Source: Prostheceraeus crozeri (lineage: Eukaryota; Platyhelminthes; Polycladida; Euryleptidae). Taken from it: a stretch of DNA of 64,000 bases. The first letter of the stretch is position 1, and each line of letters begins with the position of its first letter. The translations under genes and the position numbers were made by a program. Of this stretch, positions 41,101 through 53,100 are shown one piece after another. Where the stretch lies: contig CAJQUW010001638.1 of assembly GCA_907163375.1 (NCBI GenBank), forward strand, positions 1-64,000, written 5' to 3'. The notes under the pieces were generated by a model. That model worked only from the letters and a program-made list of their open reading frames with translations. It did no database searches and was not told the origin of the DNA.

Positions 41101-44100
41101 TTCTAAGGAACTAGTTGTTATCAAACGTCACTGCAATGATTAATAGTATTGCACTGTTTGTAGTCTATATTATGATATAAAGGAAGTTACATAATAAAAG
41201 CGCCATGCTCTGATAAATCTAGCAAATCTTATTGGGATATCGTCATCGACATCAGATTCTGAAGCTTATTCGAGTGTACCATAGAACACTGAGTCATGTC
41301 ATAACATATCACGCTCAAGTTTTGTGTGAGGTTCCGCCTGACCATGGGAAAGAAACACCAAATGCAAATACTATACCGGCAATTTCAAGAAATTGAGTTC
41401 AAACTGAGTTCGATCAGCGTCGAAAGCAGAACGCTTTGTCGACAGTGAATAGATTGGTAATCAAGCAAGAATGCTAGATGAATCATCAACTCTTATTGAT
41501 ACTTTTACGTAAAGGTCACATGCCTGCAATAATTGTTGTTATTCAATTTAAGAAAATCTCTTACGTGTAAAATCTTACATTTCAATAAACGCTAACTTGA
41601 AAGTATGCATGCGTGTGTATTCATAGTTGAATGCCGTACAGAAAAATTAGCGAAAATGCATCATTAAGAAAATTGAAAAAGAAGGAAAAATGACATGAAA
41701 AATAAGGAAGGTTCGTAAATTCAATGTGGATGAATAAAGTTACAACGTTTGCAAACTTGCAATACGAAGGACCTCGCACGTCGATCAGTTCGTCTTATGG
41801 GTAGCAGAAAGCGACCAGCCTCCGATCTCGATGGTAACAAGCTATGGAGAATGTGATCAGTCTCCATCATTTTCACGAGAAGCCTGTCAGAGATCATGGC
41901 TCTACGAACACCAAGCGAGACAAAGCAGTCTCCGGTGCACCCTTGACCACAGATTAAGCGATGGAATCGGCGCAGTATAGCCTTAAGATGATTCGATTCA
42001 GTAGCTGATAAACCTGAAAGCAACGGAGCACAATATTCGAGTATCGAACGAACCAATGTAAAGTAAGTGATTCTTAAAAGCGCAGGAGTTTGGCATGGCT
42101 TCAGTACACGCATCGGATAAATTCTTCTGGATGTTATCTTGCTCACTTTGTCGATGTGATCAGACCATGTTGCACGAGAGTTGAATCGTACACCCAAGAT
42201 GTCAAGAGTATCAACGAAGGTAACTCCAAGTAAGTTAAAGGCGACATCTTCATTGTAGTTATGCCTCTGTATCCGGAGTCTTTTGCACTTGCTGTCATTA
42301 ATAGCTAAATCCATCTTCCTCGACCATCGTAAAAGATTTTGATGCTCTGTGTTAGCATGATCATTTGAATGTGAGCTATATAAAGGAAAACAAGTTGTAT
42401 CATCGGCATAACGAACCACATGTCATTCGTTAGTCTCAGCTCTGAACGTCGCAGTAGAGGATGCATACAGATAAGGCCCCAATATTGAGCCTTGGGGTAT
42501 ACCTGATGTGACGTGCTTTTTAGTCACGCCTATATTCACGCGTTGTTGTTCACTGAGATAGCTCATTGTCCATATAACTAACTTCAGTGGAACTTTTGAG
42601 TCTATCAACTGCGGGATGATGACATCCGTTCTCAATCTATCAAACGCTTTCGAATAGTCATAAGACACAATTAGTGCACCACATGTATCTGGACGGTAAA
42701 TGTACTGGGTGAGGTGGTAGTGTAGTGGAATTAACGTACATTTCGTTCGAAATCCGAATTGTGAATTGTCGCAGTTCCGAAGTAGATATGGCTTCAATGT
42801 CTTCTTAACAACCATCTCCATGAGTTTAGCAGGAAAGCAAAGTACACTAATAGTCCGCAAATCATGTAAACTATGCGATGATACCTTCGGAATCGGGCAT
42901 ATGGAGATCTTCACAACTTCGGGACGAGACATTCTTCAATGGGTGCTCGAATAAGCTTACGATGGGATCGGTAAGAAAGAAGCTCGCGTGTATATGTGCT
43001 TCATGAATAAGCATTGGCAAAGCTGATAAATCTTCAGCGCTGTAAACGAATTTCCGATCATCAATGTGTAAACCTTCATATGACTGAGGAAGAAAAATTG
43101 AGCACAAATGTAAGTCCATAGACTCTACTCCTTCAAAAACAATGCTATAATTCGACAGCAGTGACAAAATTGGGTCCGACGTCTTAGACCCCTCCACATG
43201 ATGGTAGTAGGCGATTGTAAACAAACGCCGCGGCGCATGTTAGAGAAAATAGGGGGTAATTATTCCATGGAGTGATAGGAAACATCAACGGTTCTAAGCT
43301 GGGTAGAGGACTCGGTCGATTTTTTGACGAGTCCGACTCCTGCCTGTAACCACTGAGTCCGAGTATGATTCTGCGTCTGGGAATGATGAACAGCTACTGA
43401 TTAAAGCAGTTTGCAAATGGAGCCCTAAAATTAACATACTATTTTCTGACTATCTTTAGCCAAATAAGTCCAATACACGCGGTAATAATAAAGCAAGAAT
43501 TCTTACGAAAAGTAGGTCATTGACTTGATGAAGCAAATCACGAAAAGTGGCATCAGTATATACAGTATGATCTCATGACAGTCTACTCTCGCAATGAACA
43601 CACTATCTCCCTCCCCTGAAGTAAATTTTTGTGGGCCCGGAATTTCCTTTGCATGTAGGCTTTTTGCGCTTAGCTCCTAAAAGTGGTTTTAACAAGCAGT
43701 CTATCGGTTAAAAAATTACGTGTTACAGGTTAATGATAAGAAACTATGCCGATGTACCTATTACAAGTCTAAAATGTTTTATAAATCAAACATTGCAAAT
43801 AGACAATCAACTAGCATCCAGTTTAGACAATTGACATACTTTGCCAATGTCTGCATGTTCCATCGAATGAAATTTATGTGACAAGCTGGTTCCACGGAGA
43901 CACAAACGTAACGGTTTCGGCATCAGATTTTTTTGAGTCGAGTTGATAGAGTAGTGATTTTCAGATATGCAACCGGTGCCGCTACACCGTTTACAGGACG
44001 ACAACAAGTTACGATCCATTACAGCTAAAATACAATTTTCATCGATAACATCATTGAGAATATCACTTATATTTTCGCTGAAAAGAAAGTTGTAGAGATA

Positions 44101-47100
44101 TCGCATTTTTCTTGCAAATCATCAAATTTCTATCATTCACCAACCATTCGGGCATTTCAACGCTTCAAGCCTTGTGCTAACGTCATATCAAAGAAATACC
44201 CGCGCTAACTGCCTAATCGTGACGATAGAAAGTTCATACGATTATGCGAGTCTTAGTTGACCAGGTCGTCACCCTCTGCTTTTGGTTACTTATTCTTATT
44301 TAACGTCCAATGCCGATAAGTAATGTACACTATCATGAACGCAGGGACGAAGGAAGTTCAGAAGCTTTTACGAGTTTTAGTAATAAAACTACTGCTATTG
44401 AAGTGTGACAACATAAAGGATTGACGATTTTATATTGTCTAACAATTGTTATCAATAATTATTATTGTTCAACAGCCGGGTTAAATGAGTTATATAATAC
44501 TTAGATAATCAGCATGAAATATATCATAATTAGGTTATTGCCACCGGTGTTGCTTTCCATCACAAAATGGGTGTCTCGGAAATCTGTTATCATTGTTATC
44601 TTTAAGTGCTGCTCTCACATGAACTACAGTTCTCATCATTATGATATGAAATGGTCGAATCGATTATGCCTCAAATACAGTGATAAATCGATATAAAACG
44701 ATCAGTAACAACAAAATGGTCAGCAGCCCATCTTCACTCAGTTTCTAGTCATCCTTCTTCCGTCTCCAATAGGGTTTAATCACGGTACCGTTTCGGAATC
44801 GGCTCTACCTAAAAATCGGGAGTACAAGAACCGAATTAATGCCAATTATGGTACCGGTACTTGTTTTATATCTGAAATGGGTTTTTAATTAAGTTCACAA
44901 CATAAAGATAAAATGCACGCTTCTTGTGTGAGCACTCGCTGAGATGCTATCGATAGTACCCCATATGGCCCTTCAAGTATAAGATGTAAAGATGTATCTT
45001 TCCTGACTGCAACAGGACTTTAGATTTCAGTATTCCACCATCCAGTTCTGAGGCCGGTGTGAGGAGACACAAGCCGCATCACAGTCTGATTTCTTCTGCA
45101 GTTAATGCTTCCATACAGCGATTTCATAAGAAATCATTATATGACTAGTTAGCTTCGCTAGAATGCGAGCGGTATTTGTCAACAGCTGGCAATTTCTGTG
45201 AGAAGATCAGATTAACCGTATCAGGACCGGGGGCCCTATCAACTTCTTTTTTATACCTCCTAAAAAAGTCAGATAAAAGTTCAATTTTTTGTGACTTTCG
45301 GTTTGTGTATACGTTGAACTTTCAATAAAAATTTGGCAAAATTTGACTTGCTGTAAGGTAAGCTTAAAATGTCATTTTTAAATGCACTTTTTAGAAAATT
45401 GATGGTTTTCATTTAGAGTAGCAGTGATCATTAATATGTTTCTGTATCATATTTACATGATATTTATGCATGCGCAATTCAAGATTGTTAAAATACACAT
45501 TCATCTTATCCCCAAAATAACTACACGTACATGTAAAAGTAAAATGTGAAAATATGAAGTTTTGACGTGAATTTTGAGATATAAAACCCACACAGTAATG
45601 CAAAATACGTATGACCATTCGAAGATTGCATTCGGAATGCATCGTAGCCTAGTTTTTATTGCGAATAAATCATTAGAACGAGGCATTTGTAAAGACAGAA
45701 AAATGCAATAATACATGAAAAGAAATTATTTACTTTCAAATTGCTATTTATAGCACTAAAATTAACGTAGATTATTGTACTTACAACACCATATAGATTC
45801 ACTTTAGTAAAAGTTTACATAAATACTTTAGTGTAATGAACAATTTTCGAAGAGTCAAAAAAAGCACATAGATTCATGAAAAAATTTGAAAATACTAATT
45901 TTAAATTTGAATTTTTGGTATGAAGGTCTCCAAATCATTCAAAATAGGCACTACCATTCGATAAAGGAGACTCGAACTATAAAGTAACCTTGTTTTCATA
46001 AAGTTTATCCATCTGAACATAGAGAATTTGAGGGGGAGGAACCTTTTGCCCCCTTTGGTCCTACGACGCTAAAAATCGCCCGGTCCTGATGGGGTTAAGA
46101 CTATACCTGAAGATCGATCGTTGAATATACGTCTATGTTCTCGAACAGAAGCATCATCTGAGCGATAGCTGTATACTTGGGCCTATAAAACGATAATTTG
46201 TGAGTCTTCTTATGACAATTTGAGGCTTCTGTTACTTAGCATGCTCTTAGATAATCAAATAATTTTTGTGAAAACTTTCATTGTCATTCGATCTAATTTC
46301 CATAGCTGAAAATGCAATTCGCATGGAAGTTACACTACCGATGCCTCTACTGAAAATAGCTGGTCAGCAGGCAAGCCACAAAGGTTGCATAGTACCAGTG
46401 GGCATGCCAGCTTCGATACAGATAATATAATTTAACACGAAATCTGATACATTCTGTCCTTCAAAGCATTGGAACCGGATTCGGCACAGGGACCGGCCCT
46501 TTGAAATTCGAGAATACATAAAACCCTTGTCTCGTGTCAGTCAACAATGTCCAAATCATCTTTATCTTCGATTTCTTTCCGTTTATATTGCGCTTCATCA
46601 TCAGTGTTCACAATGTCTGATTCTCACAACAAAAAATCGGGACACTTAGGTCACAAACTAGAAAATTTATTCAAAGAAAATTATTTATTTCAACATGTCC
46701 TTTAATGGAACCCGCACCTAAAAATGAAAAAAAAAACCATATAACTGATGCATCATACTTATGAAAATACAGTAGTTGTCAAGATTCAAGAAATTCTTAT
46801 TATATTTCTAACTAATTTATCAGCCGAATAAATAAGCCGATAATTTGCAACGCAACATGGGTCTTTTATTGGATCCATTATTATCCATCATTTCTATGAC
46901 TTGATATGACCGGATTGCATCGGAGAAAATTTGCAAGCATTTATTTATTAACGTCCAGCAGATAAGCCCATGACGAATTTGAATGAAATTTGAAGAAAAT
47001 GTGGCTAATAATGAATTACATAATCACAAGTGGTATTTCATCTGCTCAATATTTACTGAATTTGTAACGAATAATTGCCTCGCACTATATCTATCCCAAT

Positions 47101-50100
47101 ATGCGTGCACGTATATCAAGTAATTCAGTTACTGTATTCTGCATAGTGTAAACTGAAGTTTACAGCCCGAAAACGTTAAGACCGTTTACAGCGTGAAAAC
47201 GCTAAGACCGTTTACAAACGAAAACGTTAAGAGAGTTTACGGCGCAGTTAACAGCAGGGTAGTACTTCTCACTAATTCATTAAGTAAACATGAATTATTT
47301 TCCATTCAGGGCTAGACAGATGAAATCTAAATTGTTGATTAAGCTATTTAGCATCTGTATGAAGTATAGGTCAGAATTTTGACACTTGCGCCATATAAGA
47401 AGATTGCGTCTTGCATTTACGTCAGCAATTCACTACCAATTTGTAATACTAAAAGGTCACACCATAATGAGATTATGCTTTGTAAATTAATAAAATTTAA
47501 GTTTTATGAAACGGCATTACGTAATACGAATGTATTAGCAAAGTAGCACAGATACCAAAAACACATGCCGACATAGAACTGTTATGTAAGGATGTCTCAC
47601 AAATATGATTACTGCCGAGCATCTAAAAAGTCGCGTTTCCGCAAACAAACTCCAAAATGATGAAAGAAACATCTATTTTATAGACTAAATGCCTTCTGAT
47701 GTCCTTGCGATATTAACGCCAAAGTGGCTAGAATCTATCCTTACTAAAGCGCCTAGTTTCATTACTAAAAATCTCGTTTGAACTTTTAACAAGAAGTCAG
47801 TGATGTTCTACACCACACACCAGTCTTCGGACCGACTTTCTCAGCCAATTCGCCGCAAATTTTCTCTGCTTGTAGAGAACTTTGGTTGAAATGTTCATAA
47901 ATGTATTTGCTAACGATACTGCTAATTCACTATGGAAGGCCTCATGACTCAGGTCATCTAGTAAACAGCATTCCAAGGTTTGGTCATATCATATCATATC
48001 TGCGAGACCTAAACTGGTTATCCTTTCGCCAACGAATTGATCTACGTATAGTCACTTTTCTGCGATTGTATTCATGAACTGGCACCCTGCTTTCTATGTG
48101 AGATCTCAAGTGACTCCTAAATCCAATCTCTGCTGCAGTCTGCTTAATCATCAGTTTACTAAACGAAAATGTAGATATGATGTAAGTGCACTCAAAATAA
48201 ATTGTGCAACGTGAACATGGGATGGGCGGCCTATTGAATATCGCAGAAGTAACGACACCTATTTAAAATCATCTGCCAAGAACTTCTTGAGTATTTATAG
48301 CTGATCACATTTGTATTTTATGCTTCAGTTAGTCTACTTTTCTTCCAAGTTGACAAAATTTGAGCAATCCTAATATGATTTAATTTCTATACATATTCGT
48401 GAACATTTTCAAAACGATCCGCCACCTGGAAAATCTCCAAATTGGAGCACATGTAGAAATTAAGTCTGTATTTAATGAAGCATCTATTAAAAAATGATTT
48501 AATTTTCATTCCAGCAATACACATGTTCTTGCATTTATAAATAAGGAGAATGTATTCGAAGTCTGAATTGTCAAGCCACTTACGTTAATCGACCAGTTCC
48601 AGATTTATCCAATGCGCTGAAGCGACTGTACAATCTCTGAATTTGTTTCCTGGTGACTGCAATGAGAGAAATGTGAGAAAAGTTTTCTCGTTTACGTTAC
48701 TAAGCATTAATTAAATGAAACTAATCAAATACATGTAGAGCTTTGTGAATAAGTCTGAACATCATAAGAACTAGAAGCAATAAGATCACATAGAAAGCGA
48801 AATGACTGTTGATTTAAGCAATGGAACTTCATCTATTTTCTTAATGGAATAGAAAATTGTCCTCAGATTTAAACAATTTAAGCACGAAAATTCCTTTGCA
48901 GCCATAGACGCTGCGTTTCGCCCTGCAAGGGTCCTACTGGCACTATGCAATCCTCATGATTTTCCGAGTAATTTAACTGATTAAGATGTTATAATAAGAC
49001 GGAAATTAAACAAATGCAAAAATTAGCGATTTTTTTAGCAGTTTGATATCTATCAATGGTTTGAAAGTATTACACCTGATCTCACTACAGTAGAAATCAA
49101 CATTAAACACAGCAGAATAAATTCATTTGGTCAGTTTTGCTACGAAATTACACTCGTATCCAGCTTATGACATCTAGAATGATTGAACAAGATGAAAATT
49201 GGAAGAGCAGGCTGTTCTGCACTTTCTATCCTGGCTTTGTCGTGTGACTGAGGTAGTGTCAAATGTTTCTCTGCTTACTCTTTCATAATAGCATTGTAAA
49301 TGCTGTTAATCACGAGAGGTGAATGTGAGATTCATTCAGAAGTTACATGTTTTCGTGGAAGTAGTTGTGTAAAATGAGGTGTGATATGGAATTCCGGAAA
49401 ATAGCACAACCTGTGTAGTACATAAAATTCAATCTTAAATTTCTGACTTATGAGATTAAGAGATTGAAGAACCAAAATTACCAAAATTGATGTAGAAGGT
49501 AGAAGCTGCAATCTATCGTTAGTATAATATCCGATATTTCGGCTTCACAGCGTGCCAGGGATATAAAAGGATGAGAAAAACTAGGTAAAAAAACTGAGTA
49601 AAACCGACGGTTTTAAAGAAACTAAAATAACTGTAATTCCCAAGTTAGACAAATGAAACCTGCCTTCATAGTTTTAGTCATTATCCTATTTAGTTGAATA
49701 ATCCCTTCAGGTGATTTTCATCTCTTTCAGTCCATAGGTCGTCAATAATTGTTCTAGAAAATTGCTCTATTAAAGGCAAAAACAGAAGAATATCACAGGT
49801 CGTACACAATGGTTACTTTTGAGGAACGATGATTATGCATGCTCATTACAGGTTGAAGGTGATTTCCCGGAATCGGAATTTGTGATTTTTCCTTGGTTCC
49901 GGTTCCACAGTGGTTCCGGTTTCGCATCCCTGGTGACAGCACAAAGATATTTTCAAAACAATACATATGACGTTCAGCAACAAAAGAGTATAATCACATG
50001 CTATTTCCGATTAGCAAGCAGTCTATCGGCTCATTAAAATCTTGACTCTTGTGGGATAGAACAATGCCTACAACTCCATTTTCGCTTGGACACTGCAGCC

Positions 50101-53100
50101 CAGAAGTCCATCTCACAACCTTATCTTATGTCACAATCAATCGTAAGTGTAAGTTATAAGCCACTGCCACACACATCGCTCATTAATTGTGATACAGGGC
50201 TGCCACTGTTCTCCCAAAATGTCAGTAGTAGTTGAAATACCTTGGAGAACTAACGACAGAATGTCCTAAATTAGTCATGAAATTTGTTTGTCTTCCTATC
50301 CTTACCTCTTTGTAGTAAGATAGATCGGATATGTACAAGTATTAAAGGAAAAACAACACTTACGTGAAGCCTCAGCCACACTGAAAGCATAGCAAGCACG
50401 AGCGTCCCGAGCAAAGGCATGTCCGCAAGCTATCAATCGCTCTGGTTTGCTTTGCTAGCAGTGTGGCAGTTTGCAACTGCTGCAATGATGACTTTATATT
50501 TGCTGCAAGACGCTTTGCTCGGAAACGCTTGGAAAAGCTCGCAGTGTGGCTGAAGCCTTGCAAAATCGTTCTCATTGACGCAGTATAATCATCAAAATCA
50601 ATTACAAATGCATAAGCATATTAATCGAATTTGGTTTACTGAAAAACACGATCAAAATCTGCTGATAATTATGAAAGTGCAAGCTCAAAAAGTCATGTCT
50701 AATGAATATAGTACACACAAAAATGTCAGTCCCTGATGCACTAATCATATCAATGAAGTTAATCGTATTTCAATCAGAAGTTATTACACGTATCTCTACG
50801 CGGTGGCCATCTGATCAAAGGAATGGCAGCTGCATTTGAATCCAGAGAAATGTTCAGCTATCTCGATGGAATCCATATCTCGAAGGATCTCAAACTCTCA
50901 CGACACATCATCCTTTGTGTCAAGAAGGCCAGAAGCTTTCTTTCTGCCATCCTGTGGACTTTCATGTCAAGGGACCCTAACGTACTTATGAAGCCTTACA
51001 CCTCCCTAGTTCACCCACATCTTGAATATGCCGTCCAAATTTGGAATCCATCCTTATTCAAAGATATTGTTCTGATTGGACGTGTGTAACGGCGCTTGAA
51101 AGCGAAACAACTTTGGAGCAACCGTACAGTTAAAAATGGCAATGTCTGGAACATAATGCAAGAAATACAAGGAAATAGGAGCTGGTCGAATGACAATCTA
51201 TTCAGTATTGAATTCATTGAGCAGTTAACGCATAAATTCCGTCAGTCGTTCAATTCTTATCATGATGTTGTGCTCTGTGACTTGAATGATGAAGATTGGT
51301 CAATATCTGTGGACTATGAAGTTGTTCTAAGACACCTGAAACGTATTTCGTTTAAGCAGTCTGAAGGACCTGAGATAATTTGCAGGCCAATCGTTGATAT
51401 TTTTCAAGCCTCTATTGAGACAAAAACTTTTCCTGAACTTTGGAAAAATGCATTTGTTAGACCATTAGAGAAGAAGCGCAATCCTACCATAAATGACTAC
51501 AGGCAGATATCTCTGACTCCGATTTTATCGAGAATTTTTGAGCGCGTGGTTTTGAATTCTGTGAAAGACAATTTCATTTCTCTGTATGATAGGAATCAAC
51601 ACGCATATCGCCCTAATGGATCAACTGTCAGCGCCCTTATCGCTATGCATGACGCTGTGGCACGTTTTATGGACTCAAAAGATGCAGTAGCTGTTCGCAT
51701 GACATGCTCAGATATGAGCAAGGCATTTGATATGGTGCAGCATAATCGCCTGGTGAATACCTTGAAAAATTATGGAGTGAACAATGGCTTTTTGAAGTGG
51801 CTCATTTCCTACTTATCCCTTCGCTGTCAGCGTATTTGTGTTAACGGTATTCAGGGACCTTTAGTTGAGGTCTCTTCGGGAGTTCCCCAAAGGCAGTGTT
51901 TTGGGACCTTATCTTTTTGCCCTCTTTCTGTCGGGGTTATCAGTGGAAGGTGAAAATGTTGAATTGATAAAATTTGCGGATGATCTTACTCTTGTAGAAC
52001 TATGTCGTCGTGAGTCTGATTTGAACAATTTGAATGTGATACAGAAATGAATTGACTCAAATGACATGATTCTTAATTTAAACAAATGTAAACAGCTTAT
52101 TTTTAGATGCTCTAGAAATTCGATGGATGATTTCAAATATCTGAATATTGAGTTCACTAATTGTGTTACCATTCTTGGTGTTTTGTGGTATGACACTCTT
52201 TCATGGGGTCATCATTTTGATAATGTGATTCGAACGGCATCTAGACGACTACATGTGTTATGAGTGTTGAAGCCTTTTGTTGCCAAATCTAAGTTACTGG
52301 TTGTTTTTCATGGTATGATTATGTCCATCTTGCTTTATAGCACATCAGTTTTTGGTAAATTTCCTCGTCATATAACGACGCGTTTAATAAGAGTTGTAAA
52401 GCGAGCTCATAGAATTATTTGTGATGAAGATTGTGCCTGCCAAATTATGTCTGACATAGAAGAGAGACGCATCAATTGTATTTGTTCGTTTTTGTTCAAA
52501 TGTAAAAACCTGTCTTCTCATCCATTGCATTATCTGGTGCCACCGAGACTTACTTACTCCAAACATTTCTGTTTGCCACAGTCACGAACTTACAGACGAT
52601 CTATTTCTTTCTTTCCGTATGCATACAAGCTAGCAAATTTTAAAATGTAAAAATGATCGGTATAACTTTCTGTACATTGTATTTTGTCAACTCTTTGGAG
52701 AACGATTTTAGTAATTAATTTTGTACATGTGATTTTCATTGTGATTTCAATAAACACTTCATTATTATTATTATTAATATTCATGGCTTGACTTCCATTC
52801 CATACGAAGAACGACCAGGACATTTAAATCTACCTTCCAATGGACCTTGCGGAAGTATTCGCAATTATAAATCACCGCACCCCCTGTGATCCAAGTACTT
52901 TTTCATCCGCAATGAGTCAACCACTTGTGGTCACTCTCTGAAACTCTGCAGACAATAGTGTAACACTCGGCTTAATTTTTTTCTCTCAAAGAATTTTGGA
53001 CGACTGGAGCGCACTTCCTGAAAAAATTGCTGTCTCCAGCTCACTGAAAATGTTTAAGTGTAAACTGCTTGACTTCTTGTGCAACACCAGTGCAACTGTT

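Larger units (their letters stand above)
28157..48583 (-). other. CHP intron 2
   Basis: A 20.4-kb intron packed with mobile elements, listed separately. I recognise nothing in 30561-31489, 39161-40064, 41078-41720, 43391-45211, 46099-47160 or 48303-48583. Confidence 0.8.

Noticed and set aside
49850-49932. GGAATCGG/GGTTCCGG-rich segment, similar to bits at 44770-44870 and 46460-46500
   Set aside because: Short and diffuse similarity. May be eroded ends of one family, but nothing can be delimited.
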